Shown here: positions 43,588 through 55,334 of the stretch, one piece after another
How positions within the stretch are numbered: position 1 is the first letter of the stretch
Layout of the letters: every line of letters begins with the position of its first letter
Source: Anastrepha obliqua
Taxonomy: Eukaryota; Arthropoda; Insecta; Diptera; Tephritidae
NCBI RefSeq assembly: GCF_027943255.1
Contig: NC_072895.1
Coordinates: forward strand, 49,264,001-49,328,000
Direction of reading: 5' to 3'
Length of the DNA stretch: 64,000 nucleotides
Translations under genes and position numbers: made by a program
Notes under the pieces: generated by a model
The model's input: only the letters and a program-made list of their open reading frames with translations
What the model was told of the DNA's origin: nothing
Databases searched by the model: none

Positions 43588-44867
43588 GGACTATGAATAA
43601 GTTCGTGCGGTTTTACAACAGATGGCGTAACTTGATTATTATTCCATCGATCCACATTTCCAAACATTCATTGGAGAGCTACTGTCGTAAGGCACAAACG
43701 TCAGTATAAGTTTTTTATTTGAAGCGTAAACAACAATATTTTTACCACACTTGAAAATGTCGAATTTCGTGCCAAATAATGTGTTTTTGCGGGGAATTCT
43801 TCTTCATTATTTTAATATGAAGAAAAAAGCAGCCGAAAGTCATCGTATCTTGGTGGAAGTTTATGGTGAGCATGCTCTAGCTGAGCGAACGTGCCAGAAG
43901 TTTTTTGCACGCTTTAAAAGTGGTGATTTTGGCTTGGAAGACGAAGAACGCGAGGGTGCGCCGCCAAAGTTCATGGATACCGAATTGGAGGAATTGCTCG
44001 ATCAAGATCCGGCTCAAACGCAAGAAGAGGTTGCAAAAACTTTGGGAGTTGATCAATCAACCATTTCCAAACGTTTAAAAGCCATGGGAATGATCCGAAA
44101 GGTAGGCCATTGGGTGCCGTATGAATTGAAGCCAAGAGACGTTGAACGCCGTTTTATGGCATGCGAACAACTGCTTCAACGGCACAAAAGAAAGGGTTTT
44201 TTGCATCGAATTGTGACTGGCGATGAAAAGTGGGTCCATTACGACAATCCAAAACGTCGGGCAACGTATGGATACCCTGGCCATGCTTCAACATCGACGT
44301 CGGCGCAGAATATTCATGGCCTGAAGGTTATGCTGTGTATCTGGTGGGACCAGCCGGGTGTTGTGTATTATGAGCTACTGAAACCGAATGAAACGATTAC
44401 GGGGGATGTCTACCGACGACAATTGATGCGTTTGAGCCGAGCACTGCGAGAAAAACGGCCGCAATACGCCGATAGACACGACAAAGTTATTTTGCAACAT
44501 GACAATGCTCGGCCACATGTTGCACAAGTGGTCAAAACATACTTAGAAACGCTCAAATGGGATGTCCTACCCCACCCGCCGTATAGTCCAGACCTTGCGC
44601 CATCCGATTACTATCTCTTCCGATCGATGCAACATGGCCTGGCTGACCAGCACTTCCGTAATTACGATGAAGTCAAAAAATGGATCGATTCGTGGATTGC
44701 GGCAAAACCGACCGAATTTTTCACAAAGGGAATCCGTGAATTGCCAGAAAGATGGGAAAAAGTAGTAGCAAGCGATGGACAATACTTTGAATATTAAATT
44801 TGTAACCATTTTACGTCAATAAAGTTTCAAATTTCGAAAAAAAACCGCACGAACTTATTCATAGTCC
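43588..44867 (+). mobile_element. Complete mariner, 1280 bp
   Basis: Perfect ends: GGACTATGAATAAGTTCGTG at the left and the same sequence on the reverse complement of the right end, continuing into CGGTTTT. TA lies outside both (43,586-43,587; 44,868-44,869). Both termini and an uninterrupted transposase are present, so this copy has everything a mariner needs to move. Confidence 0.95.
43757..44797 (+). CDS. Mariner transposase, apparently intact (DD34D)
   Basis: The 346-aa protein begins MSNFVPNNVFLRGIL at the first ATG of the frame, 169 bp inside the left end. Paired HTH motifs occupy roughly residues 5-110, the WVPYELKPRDVERRF linker follows, and the catalytic aspartates lie in VTGDEKWVHY, LQHDNARPHV and PDLAPSDYYLF with DD34D spacing. 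It ends ASDGQYFEY, as expected for length. Compared with the 22-kb copy it has F instead of W in the first HTH block (RTCQKFFARF), P for L in WWDQPGVVYY, and A for V near the end. The W in QKWFARF is highly conserved in mariners, so the F here could weaken this copy. Expression would come from host promoters or the element's own untranslated region. Activity is untested. Confidence 0.93.
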   Translation: MSNFVPNNVFLRGILLHYFNMKKKAAESHRILVEVYGEHALAERTCQKFFARFKSGDFGLEDEEREGAPPKFMDTELEELLDQDPAQTQEEVAKTLGVDQSTISKRLKAMGMIRKVGHWVPYELKPRDVERRFMACEQLLQRHKRKGFLHRIVTGDEKWVHYDNPKRRATYGYPGHASTSTSAQNIHGLKVMLCIWWDQPGVVYYELLKPNETITGDVYRRQLMRLSRALREKRPQYADRHDKVILQHDNARPHVAQVVKTYLETLKWDVLPHPPYSPDLAPSDYYLFRSMQHGLADQHFRNYDEVKKWIDSWIAAKPTEFFTKGIRELPERWEKVVASDGQYFEY

Positions 44868-44980
44868 TATTAATAATAATATTAAAGCCATATAAACGTT
44901 GGAAAACATATTTTCCTGTGTTTGCTGGGTAAGGATATATTCACGTTCATACACACATGTCCTCACACATACATGTACAT

Positions 44981-45440
44981 TAGGTCGGGTCGACTTGTGG
45001 GGAGGCAAAAAAATCGCCCATTGCTCTGTGAAAATCATATTCTAGGGATCAAAATAAGAAACTTTCCCAAAGGAACCATACCTCTTAAACGAATTCTGAT
45101 GTCCCCAATTTGGGTCGAACTTTTTAGTTTCTTTTCTCATGTAAAGGCCAAAAATGGTGATATTTTGAAATGATTGTATGGGGAACCCCCCAAGGGAGTT
45201 GCAGGGGGTGTGCCACTGGCATGGGTGGGTCGGCCGTCCAAAGTTAGTGGGGGTCGGTCATACATTTGGACTCGATTGGAGCACTCTAAATGGGTCAAAG
45301 TGGGATTTTTCGTTCAACCCAAATTGGGGGACATCAGAATTCGTTTTAGAGGTATGGTTCCTTCGGCAAAGTTTCTTATTTTGATCCCTAGAATACGATT
45401 TTCACAGAGCAATGAGCGATTTTTAAATCGACCCGCCCTA
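44981..45440. mobile_element. Foldback element, ~135-bp inverted arms
   Basis: The left arm (44,981-45,120) and right arm (45,308-45,440) are reverse complements with few changes. For example, both contain CATTGCTCTGTGAAAATC, TTCTAGGGATCAAAATAAG, GGAACCATACCTCT and ACGAATTCTGATGTCCCC. The left arm has an extra ~10 bp near its tip. A ~185-bp G/C-richer centre separates them. ATGTACAT, itself palindromic, stands outside both ends (44,973-44,980; 45,441-45,448) and may be an 8-bp target duplication. Overlapping open frames at 45,174-45,452 look incidental. I cannot name the family. Confidence 0.88.
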
Positions 45441-45448
45441 ATGTACAT

Positions 45449-46244
45449 ATAAACCACAACAATTCGGCAGACTACAAGTGAAATTCAGGCTAATGAAACC
45501 CATTTCGCTGATTTTCAATTATGTACTCACAGTTACATACATATTTACATGTGTATGCATATTGTACACAGTCCCATAAATTTTATATCTCTATACATAT
45601 TTAGCACGCAGTAGAGGCAGTAGCCTCTCCTCATTCGCCTTTTGTGGTTTGATTTTCTGGCTTCACCAGCAAGCGCACATACATATCTACGCACATACAT
45701 ATGTCTAATGAATAATCCATCTCATCTAGTTTTCTTTTTTTTGCTTTTTATTTTGGTCCCCAAAGTAGTCAATTAAGAACATATATTTGCTGCGATAAAT
45801 ACATAAACACATATACATACATGTGTAGATTTGTGGTCCCAAAAGTTAAATAGTAGGAAACAGGAAGACTGTTAAGCATTTTCGATTGTGTAAATATCAG
45901 CAAATACACATATAAATTACATGATGTCTTATGTGATTTAGATACTAAGTCAATATTGGACGACACCACAAAAATAAAAAGAAAATATCACTGGACTGAT
46001 TCAAAAATAAAGCGTAGGAATTATTTGGTAAATAGAAAAATAGTTATAGGCTATGTTTATATGCATACATACAGTGCCGAGCATAATTGAGCTAAGCATT
46101 TGTTGGTATTTTATCTGTTTAAATACTGTATATTCTTTAACCAAAACTATTATATATAAATAAATCAAGCTTTCAAACTATTTATAAAGTGTACAAACAT
46201 TTTTTAATTTCACTAATTTTAATTTTAAAAATAAAAAATAAGTA
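45449..46244. other. Gene-free stretch with microsatellites
   Basis: TACATA/CATACA-rich segments near 45,530-45,560, 45,680-45,710 and 45,800-45,825. No gene seen. Confidence 0.5.
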
Positions 46245-46555
46245 AATAATTGGCGCGTACACTTCTGTTAGCTGTTTGGCCGAGCTCCTCCTCCTATTTG
46301 TGGTGTGCGTCTTGATGTTGTTCCACAAATGGAGGGACCTACACTTTCAAGCCGACTCCGAACGGCAGATATTTTTATGAGGAGCTTTTTCATGGCAGAA
46401 ATACACTCGGAGGTTTGCCATTTCCTGCCGAGGGGCGATCGCTATTAGAAAAATGTTTTTATTAATTTTGCTTTCACCGAGATTCGAACCAACGACCTCT
46501 CTGTGAATTCCAAATGGTAATCACGCACCAACCCATTCGGCTACGGCGGCCGCCG
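46245..46555 (-). repeat. tRNA-derived SINE, nearly complete
   Basis: On the minus strand it begins GGCGGCCGCCGTAGCCGAAT. The Pol III promoter boxes are recognisable: an A box (TAGCCGAATGGGTTGG) and a B box (GGTTCGAATCTC). After the tRNA-like head comes a body with CCTCGGCAGGAAATGGCAAA, CCATGAAAAAGCTCCTCA and CCATTTGTGGAAC. The 3' part is GAGGAGGAGCTCGGCCAAAC and the tail GCGCCAATTATTTACTTA. It is the best preserved of five copies in the window and serves as their reference. The tRNA of origin cannot be named safely. Confidence 0.85.
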
Positions 46556-46980
46556 TAATTTTAATTTTTAATATATAATCCGAATCCTAATAAAAATTCA
46601 GCGCATGCAGTTTTATAGCTTATTGAATTTTGAACTCATAAAGTGCAAATTTTAAATGGCTAAAAGCGGGTTGATATTAAAAGGCATTTTGGCTTTTGTG
46701 CTTTTGCTCTTATAAAAAAGGAGTTTATAAAAATTAGAGTTAGTTTCTTTTAATTCTCTGCGCAAACGGTTTTGTGTATTTTCTCCCACAATAAATTCAT
46801 TGTTATATGAAATTTTCTTAAGTGCAAGAAGCCTTCAGAAACAAAAAAAAACCATTTGTTAAACTCGAACGATTTTTAGCCCCATAAAACTAAAATTTCA
46901 TGGGCCATTTTACTGCGTATCCAAAGGTTTTTGAAATATTCAAAATAACAAGTTCATAATTTAAGTAACAATTTGTTTAA
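46556..46980. other. Gene-free stretch
   Basis: AT-rich; nothing recognised. Confidence 0.5.
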
Positions 46981-46982
46981 TA

Positions 46983-48147
46983 GGTGTACAACTAAGTTTG
47001 ATGAAAATACAACTTTATTCTAAAAAAAGGTCACAAGTGAATCATTGAAAGTGTTGGCCATCGCTGGCTACTACTTTTTCCCATCTTTCTGGTAGATCTC
47101 GTATAGCGTTGTGGTAAAACTGTTCATCATTTGAGGCTACCCACGGATCAAGCCATTATGAATGCAATTGCTGGTCAGCTAGACCATGTGCCATCGTTCG
47201 GAACAGGTGATAATCGGAGGGCGCAATAACTGGTGAATATGGCGGGTGAGGTAGGATTTCCCATTTCAGAGTTTCCAGGTAGGTTTTAATGGGTTTGACA
47301 ACGTGAGGTCGAGCGTTGTCATGCTGTAAAATCACTTTTCCATGCCTCTCCGCGTATTGCGGCCGCTTTTCGCGCAGGGCTCGGCTCAATCGCATCAACT
47401 GAAGTCGATACGGATCCCCAGTGATGGTTTCGCTTGGTTTTAACAGTTCATAATAAATAACACCACCTTGGTCCCACCAAATACATAGCATAACCTTTGC
47501 AGCGTGAATATTCGGCAGAGACACCGACGCAAAGCATGACCGGGCAGTCCTGAAGACTTTCTTTTCTTTGGATTGCTATAATGAATCCATTTTTCATCAC
47601 CTTCCTTTTTTGCCCCTACAGCAATTGTTCACAGGCGAAAAAACGACGTTCAACATCCCTTAGTTTTAACTCAGAAGGAACCCAATCATTCCCAAAGTAT
47701 GCAATCGTTTGGAAATGAATTGGCGGGTAACTCCTAATACTCAAGCAAGCTCTTTTTGTGTTTGACACGGATCCTAATTGAGCAATACCTCCAAAACAGC
47801 GTCTTCGAAGGTTTTGGCCTTCCTTCACGCGGACGGTCGTCAAGATTAAAATAACCGTTTTTGAAGCGACGGAACCAATCTCGGCACGTTGTTTCACTTA
47901 AAACAGCATCTCCATAAACTTTTTGTAGCTCTCGATGTGTTTCAGCCGCCGTTTTTTTTCGAATGAAAGAGGAAAATCAACACTTCAACACAAAGGTATA
48001 TGATACCAAAACGAAATCACTAATGTGTCGAAGCAGTTTGTTTACCATATGTCTTAGCTTCGTTCATGACGTTTAAGTTATGTTAGAATCGAATAGCACA
48101 CATTGCTGGCGGCATCTATTGACAAACATTTTATTTAGTTATGCACG
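46983..48147 (-). mobile_element. Mariner, older relative of the 22/43.7-kb family
   Basis: Ends GGTGTACAACTAAGTTTGAT and, reverse complemented, CGTGCATAACTAAATAAAAT, with TA outside both. Coding blocks align with the intact mariners but with many changes, several indels and a missing segment. Confidence 0.78.
47060..47960 (-). pseudogene. Mariner transposase, decayed
   Basis: Minus-strand pieces: an HTH part in broken frames near 47,800-47,960, WVPSELKLRDVERRFFACEQ near 47,640-47,690, then AKVMLCIWWDQGGVIYYELL, VILQHDNARPHVV with the second catalytic D, and HPPYSPVIAPSDYHLF with the third. PDLAPSD has become PVIAPSD. The region holding the first D (GDEKW) is readable only in another frame. 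A stop after LADQQLHS is followed by the usual C-terminal residues (WEKVVASDGQHF) in another frame. Inactive. Confidence 0.82.
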
Positions 48148-48149
48148 TA

Positions 48150-49538
48150 ATAATGTTAATTATTTTGCAACTGGCGCCGTATGGCAATCATATTTGATTC
48201 TTGCCAGCTGGAAACTCAAAATTATTTTTTTTTAACTATAATTTCATGCGGTTCAAATATCATCCCTCTACCACAGAACGACTACGAAAATAAAATTCGT
48301 TTTCATTTGTGCCCCATGAATTTAATAAACGTGAAAACACTATCTTTGCTGGGAGTTATGGTCCTTTAAAATGAAGTGAATGCGCTGTGAAAAAAACAAA
48401 AACGCTAATTTATTCTATCGTATATCGATTTCCTCATATGTCATTATCTATTCAACTCATTTACGAGTATTCATATATATATATTCTACTATCGACTTAG
48501 TGCCTGAATGAGTGTAAATGCTCCAGTTCACAAAAGCATTCCTACCGGTAGCTGCTAGTGGTGTCAAAGAAAATTCGAAGCTTTCGTCTTGGGTGCACTT
48601 CATGTTTCTAATTAGCGACAGTTAGTAGGAGCGAAAGAAGAAACGAATGGGATCGACCAAAACAATAAAACCATTAGTGGGCCAATCAAGAGGTATAAAA
48701 TATAAATTTGTACATACGCACACATATATGTATCTAAAGCAATTTATTTATATGTGCGCCTATATACACTTTATGCAGTAATCATTCAATCATTTCTATA
48801 AGGATATTAAGAAATATATCCATACATACGCATCGCAACCTAATTAAATTCAGGAAATAAAACAGAATGACTGATTGCGCCAATAAAAGCGCTATTGACT
48901 ACAATATGAACGAGCGGAGTTTTATGAGTCAACCAACAAGAAACGCAAATATGTATATATGTACCACACATTAGTCAATCCCTGAGGAATACTTATCAAT
49001 ACGTAAGTAAGTGAATAAGTGTATATGCAGAGCGCATAACGACACAAATCAGCAAGCGACCGATGAGCAGGCAAGCGCGCTTTGATGAAATACAAATCTA
49101 CGCATGTTTCTTCCCTGTATATAGTAAATCAGGCTGTTTTCAGGCCAGTTCGGAAGTAGTAAATTTTGAGGTGATATTAGTCTGAGTTTTAGGTAGATCG
49201 GTGAGACAGAATTCATTCAGTGATGTAGTAGAAATTCATTCTATAATGATGTAGTAAAAATTCACAATATGTCACAATCTGAGTAGAGGCAGGAAGGCAC
49301 AAAAAATGGAGGGCTTCCAGTTATTTCAGCTTTAAAGCAGTCATTTTTGTTTCCAAATTGTTTTCATAGCATTTTTATTGTTTTAGTATTATTTATTAGT
49401 AGTTAGAATTTAAATATTTCTCTCAACTCAAATGAACAACTTTCTGAATCAGAAGCTATCAAGATTATTTTATATAAAAGGGAAAAATTTTGGGTCACTA
49501 ATTTAAAGACAAATTTTTGTTTTTAACTTTACCCATAA
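48150..49538. other. Gene-free stretch
   Basis: The section near 48,170-48,225 resembles the interior of the MITE at 29,157-29,387. A (TA)n run lies near 48,473. The frame at 48,181-48,369 shows no motif. Confidence 0.5.
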
Positions 49539-49539
49539 A

Positions 49540-50445
49540 GTGACTACTTACAGTGTGGTAAATGTCAACACAATTTATTTTTATTGACAACTAACTATTA
49601 AACTAACTATGCATGTCATTAATTTCAAACTAATAAAACGTTACTAGTTTCAAACTGGTGAAAGTGTGACAAATGTAAGCACTATCTCATGCCATTTTCT
49701 GACACTTATATTTACAAATAAAATAAAATGAACAAAAAATATAACTAAAAATGGGACTAGTTTCAAACTAGTGAAAATGTTGCCAATGTAAATACAATAT
49801 TTTGTCTATATCTGACGCCAAAGCAACTAATAATATAACTAAAAATGGGACTAGTTTCAAACTAGTGAAAGTGTGACCAATGCCAACACGATATTTCGTC
49901 TATTTCTGACACTTAAATTTATAAATAGAAATAAAACTGCTAAAAATATAACTCCAAAAGGGACTAGTTTCAAACTGGTGAAAGTGTGACCAATGTCAAT
50001 ACGATCTTTATTCTATTTCTGACACTTAAATTTATAAATAGAAATAAAACTGCTAAAAATATAACTCCAAAAGGGACTAGTTTCAAACTGGTGAAAGTGT
50101 GAGCAATGTCAACACAATACTTAGTATATTTCTGACACTTAAATTTATAAATACAAAAATAAAATAGCTAAAAATATAACTCCTAAAGGGACTAGTTTCA
50201 AACTAGTGAAAGTGCGAGCAATGTCAACACAATATTTAGTATTTTTCTGATGTATTTATAAATAAATTTACAATAACTAAAAATATAACTAAAACAGGGA
50301 CCAGTTTAAAACTGGTGAAAGTGTTACCAATGCCAACACACTCTTTTGTCTTGTTTTGACACTTGTATTTACAAATTAAACTAAAAGAACTAAAAATATA
50401 GCTAAAAAAGGGACTGGTTTCAAACTAGTAAAAGTGACCTTACTT
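49540..50445. repeat. Tandem array, ~112-bp unit, 8 copies plus a partial
   Basis: GGGACTAGTTTCAAACTAGT (or close variants) starts units near 49,641, 49,753, 49,847, 49,960, 50,073, 50,188, 50,297 and 50,410. Steps are 112, 94, 113, 113, 115, 109 and 113 bp. Each unit continues GTGAAAGTGTGACCAATGTC, AACAC, TTTCTGACACTTA and an A/T-rich part ending in AAAAATATAACT. The core ACTAGTTTCAAACTAGT is a perfect 8-bp inverted repeat about one base in several units. A partial unit precedes at about 49,540. Two adjoining units (from 49,960 and 50,073) are nearly identical. Confidence 0.92.
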
Positions 50446-52174
50446 TTTTTATAATTAGCTTTATTTGGTTATATAGTCACCTGCAATTATAAAAATAGTT
50501 TTCTATAATATAAATAAAGAATCAAAAATAAATTTTAATATTATTTGATTTATTGATATTATTAAACAGAAGGAACGAAATATAAAGTGTCGAGAAATAA
50601 TTTTATCCAACTCTGCCATAACAATCCTGATTATATGGGAAACCATGTTTTCGAAACTAGCCCTTACCAATTAAAATGGATTACCCTGTATAACTGTATA
50701 TACTATTTATCAAGCGCATATACGTACTTTGCCATCTAAGTATGTACACCAACATTATATAGTTGTGTATGTATAATATTTATATAAGTACGCTTGCTTC
50801 CCCACATCGCTTCCGAGTATGGCTTTAGTCATTTTAGCCACGCTACCCCGTACACGTCATCAGCCCTTCCTCTCTACAACCAACGTCAACAGTTGTCATT
50901 ATCTACTTTCCGGCGTTGAGATACGACACACTCACACATCCGAGTATACGCTTGCCAAATGAAGGCAAATGAAGAACGCAAATATTACATATACGTATAG
51001 ATTTATAAATGCATGCCCGTTCACATATTGTGTGTGTATGTATGTAAATTCCATGTATATGTATGTATACAAGTGCTTAGATGCACGAGTGTGTGAACAT
51101 CTGCAGGGCTGTTAATATTGTTTTTCGCTTCATTTGTTTACTTCTTCCGTTGGCTTATGCATATCTACTCCTTGAAATATGCCACACCACGACGTTGTCG
51201 AAGTTTTCCACATTGACTTCTGCCAGTTTGGTTTTGCAACACCGCTTACGGGTATTCCTTTGATATTAGCTTTTGGGAATTTACGAATAGAATGATGTGC
51301 TTTTTTACTTTTACTTTTATCTTACTTTCCCTTTCTGTTTATCTTCTCTTCCCTCAATTTGAATTTCTTGTTACTTTTGATTTTGGTAACGTTCGCTAAG
51401 TGCCACTAAAATGTGCATATAATAAAGTGACACTCAGTGATTTTTGTGAGATTTGCCTGCTGAGATTGAGTACGACTCAGTTCGTTGCATTTAAGTTGTT
51501 TTTCGTTTTATGTTTTTTTTTTTTTTCATTTCTACTACTGTACTCGTAAATGCATCGTAAAATTCAGTGCATTTGCAATAAAAGTCAGTAAAAATCTCTC
51601 AAACACAGTGGACACGAGGAAATGCCCTAACATAAGAATGGTTTGATCTTATAGAGTCTATTCACTTGCTCACTTGCTCACTTGCCTCTTGCTAAGTACG
51701 TAATTTATTTTATGCGTTGATTTATTAGCGATTCATTGCATTCTGATGTAAAGGAAAAGAAAAAGAAGAAAAAAAAAATCCAGAACTAATTGGCTGGGAC
51801 ACATAAAATTGAATCTTTGTATTAGCAAGTTCTCTATAAAAGTTATTTTTATTTCTAATTGAGTGGTTTTCTTACAATTTGATTGATTGGTTCAATGGAA
51901 GAGTTGATAGTATGGATGTGGGAAATAAGTAGTAAGCAATATATATTTGTTGAGCTCGATCATCAGCACCACTCGAGTGCTTCACTTAAATAGCTCGTAA
52001 AGTTTTGCTGCTCGTAAGCAAAAATAATTCGGAAATTGTTTAGCTCTAAATTAGGTTAGTAAGTACATACACCCTGCTGACGCCCTTGTGCAAAAATTGT
52101 TATATTAAAAATATTAAAAAATTGTATTTGATAATTGCTTAGTCACACACAGCCTTAATTAACTATAAGACAAG
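50446..52174. other. Gene-free stretch
   Basis: Microsatellite-like TATG/TGTA sequence near 51,000-51,075. A short TCACTTGC triplet repeat lies near 51,660-51,690. The frame at 51,081-51,263 shows no motif. Confidence 0.5.
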
Positions 52175-52176
52175 GA

Positions 52177-55010
52177 TTTTTTTTTTTTTTATTACAAACA
52201 TTTAACTATATATAGGTATACAATATTTGTTGACACTACAACTAGTTTAAGGGAAACTAACAAGCAGTATGATTTTAACAATTATGTGGGGTTTTTATGA
52301 AGAGAATTTTAAAATCTCTTCTTTACATTAACTACCGATAAGATCATATGGTTTTTTTCGCTGGAGTAGTCGGGTTAGGCCTGCGGTGTTGAGAAGTTTG
52401 CTGGCTTCCTCGTTAATGTGCCTCTGGTCACGATGAATATCTGCAGTGCGAACGTACCAAGGTGCGTTGACAATATTTTTAATAATTTTATTTTGAAATC
52501 GTTGAATTATGTTAATATTACTTTGACTGGCACAGCCCCAAATTTGAGCGCCATAAGACCACACGGGTTTGATAATTTGATCGTATATCATTATTTTGTT
52601 AGATATGGAGAGTTTTGAATACCGTCCAATGAGCCAGTTCATTTTTAATATTTTCAAATTAAGTTCACTTCGTTTTATTTTTATATGATGCTTCCAACGT
52701 AGCTTAGCATCGAGAGTTATACCAATTTATTTTCCTAGTATTTGCGTATGGAATTGGAGCGCCTAGTAGCATTATTGGGTGATGGTTTACTTTTTTATTG
52801 GTTAAGGTCACATGAATTGATTTGTTACTATTTAATTTTATTCGCCAAATTTTCGTTCATTTTTCTACTGCGTCTATAGCGGTTTGAAGTTTAGTTGCAG
52901 CTACTTCGGCGGTTTTTCCTGTTGCGAGGATTGCTGTGTCGTCAGCAAAGGTGGCGATCATAGTGCTAGGAGGTATTGGTATATCTTTTGTATATATAAG
53001 GTAAAGAAGGGGTCCAAGGATACTTCCTTGCGGCACGCCAGCGTTTATTTTCTGCAATTTGGAATACTCATTCCCTTGTTTTACGCGAAAATACCGTTCA
53101 GTTATATACGATTTCATAAACGCACTATATTGAAGTGGCAGGCATGAGTTCAATTTGTTGATAAGGCCTTCATGCCAAACCTTGTCAAATGCTTGCGCGA
53201 CGTCCAGGAAGACTGCTGAGCATATGTTTTTCTCTTCGAACGATTTTTCTATTTCAGCTGTAATTCTGTGCACCTGATCTATGGTGGAGTGTTTACAGCG
53301 GAATCCAAACTGGTGTGAAGGTATCAGGTTGCGAAATTCAATTATTGGTTTTAAGCGATTTAGAATGAGCTTTTCTAGTAGTTTGGAAATTTGTGGCAAC
53401 AAGGAGATTGACCGGTATGAAGAAACAATATGTGGATCCTTTCCTGGTTTGGCAATCATAATCATCTCTGCAACTTTCCACAGGCTTGGAACATACTGGA
53501 GTCGGATCGACGAATTGAATAGATTTGCTAATTTTACTAGACTTTTGTTGGGTAGTTGCTTTAATACTTCCGCTGTGATTAAATCAAATCCAGGTGCCTT
53601 TTTGTCTTTTAGTTGCTTGATTTCTCTTTTCAGTTCGCTCACAGTTATATGTGGGATTAGAGTTGTTTCTTGATCTGAGGAGGGATATAAGTCATCGGAT
53701 TGGCTCTCGTTCGGTTGAAAGGTGTTGGATAGATGATTTGCAAATGTTATAGCTTTATCTTTATCACTTCTCGTCCAGGTGTCATTTGCATTTTTTACTG
53801 GCGGAACGTGACAGTTTGGTCTTTTTAAATATTTTGTGCATTTCCAAAGAGAGTAGTCATTTCTTTTATCAGCTGTCAACTCAGATAAATATCGACTCAT
53901 TGACTCATTTTTTAAATTATTTATTTCTCGTCTTAGTTCCTGAGAAGCTTTGTTAAGAGCGGCCTTATCTCCAGGGAATCGTGTGTGTTGCCATTTTCGC
54001 CGGAGTTGTCTTTTCCTTTATTTCTTTGGGATAGTTGGATCCGATTACTTTCTTTTTTAAAAAAGGTGTGCTACTCCACGCTGCTTGTTGGGAATCTTGT
54101 GTAAACTTGAAAACTTCTACTTCTAGTTGTTCCTCTGTTGTGATCGAGGAATTATTGCATGTATTGCCTTGGATGACTTTTTTAAAGAATTTCCAATTTG
54201 TGTGTTTATTGTATAGAGTTGGTGGTTGGTCTTTTTCGACAATTGCTTCGCTGATTGTTAGATATATTGGGGAATGATCTGAGTTAAGATCAGTTTCCTC
54301 ACTGATTTGAACATAGTTGTGTGATATTTTTTTTACTATGAAAAAGTCGATCAAGTCTGGGGCTTTGTTGACATCTGTTGGCCAGTAAGTTGGTTTAGCT
54401 GTTGATAGAACCTCACAGCCCGTTTCTTGTGCTGCTTTATATAGTTCCCGTCCTTTTGTCGTAGTTAAGCGCGACCCCAGATGGTATTTTTCGCGTTGAA
54501 GTCTCCACCCATTATAAACTTAAATTTATGTATATTTATAAGTTCTTTAAATTTGTCCGAGGAGATAGAGTATCTCGGTGGGCAGTATATAGCCGTGATT
54601 AAGAGAGGCTGGTTTTTTGTTTTAATTGTGATTGTGGTGGTTTGAAAAATATCAGAACTTATATTGGGTTCCTCGTATTGATCAATGTTTTTCTTTACAA
54701 TTATGGCACTACCACCTCTTGCACAATTACTCGGGTGGACGGTATGATAAACGTTGTAGTATTTAAATTCTATATGGGATTGTCTAAAGAAGTGTGTCTC
54801 AGATATTAGACAAATGACAATTTTTTCTCAATCTAATAGTACCTGTAGCTCATTTTGGTGTTTTTTTAAACCGTTCGCATTCCATGCCATAATTCTTAAC
54901 ATGTCAACCATTGTTTAAGACTGAGATTTGATTTGTTGTTCAAGTTCACTCAGCCGCTTTTGAAGGTTTTTGTTGAATTCTTTCTGCTTATTTCATTTAC
55001 TAAGTATCTG
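52177..55010 (-). mobile_element. Jockey-type LINE, 5'-truncated
   Basis: The minus-strand element ends in an A-tail of about 14 (T run at 52,177-52,190) after GTTTGTAAT. It contains the tail of ORF1 and nearly all of ORF2. I could not identify a target-site duplication. The upstream limit near 55,010 is where recognisable LINE sequence stops. Confidence 0.82.
52328..54911 (-). pseudogene. Jockey-type ORF2 (endonuclease plus RT), nearly complete
   Basis: The ATG at 54,909-54,911 (MVDMLRIMAWNANGLKKHQ) overlaps the end of ORF1, as is common in jockey elements. The endonuclease domain shows AWNANGL, LISETHFF, GGDFNAKNTIWG and LNSDHSPI. The RT has LKDKKAPGFDLITAEVLKQL, SYRSISLLPQISKLLEKLIL, HQFGFRCKHSTIDQV, VFLDVAQAFDKVWH, GVPQGSILGPLLYLIYT and the catalytic box ATFADDTAIL. 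The C-terminal part has YGAQIWGCASQSN and ends QRKKPYDLIGS. Stops near 52,857 (TGA at a usual tryptophan) and in the endonuclease, plus frameshifts near 52,700 and 53,960, inactivate it. The RT frame alone is open for 347 codons. Confidence 0.9.
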
Positions 55011-55333
55011 GAGCTAGAATTTCATCATTACTTGCTTTGACATTTGGTTTTATGCTTTTTATAGTTTCTTTTGTTACTTCAGCAAGGATTTATCGACAAG
55101 TTTTGAAAATTTATATATTTCGTATATATAATTTCTTTATAAAAAATATATTTCACTCTCCTATAAAAACCATATTAATCCAAGACACAGGGTTTACGCA
55201 AATTAAAAAAAAAACAAAAAAGTTTTTCTGAAAATGTTGTTTTCATTAAGCTTCCGAAATCTTGTAATATAATTTTATTTAATGTGTGTTAGTAGTCTAT
55301 ACGAATTTTTTATTCATAGACTTTACATGGCTA
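55011..55333. other. Gene-free stretch
   Basis: AT-rich spacer between two LINE remnants. Confidence 0.5.
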
Positions 55334-55334
55334 T

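Noticed and set aside
45174..45452. Open frames of 92 and 68 codons in the foldback element
   Set aside because: They run through the centre and one arm in overlapping frames and resemble no protein; the inverted symmetry explains the lack of stops.
46500..46555. tRNA gene candidate on the minus strand
   Set aside because: A and B boxes are present but the sequence does not close into a cloverleaf with an acceptor stem and is followed by the SINE body found in four other copies.
49540..50445. Regularly spaced palindromic repeats resembling a CRISPR array
   Set aside because: The sequence between repeats is itself repeated, not unique spacers, and the DNA is from an animal.
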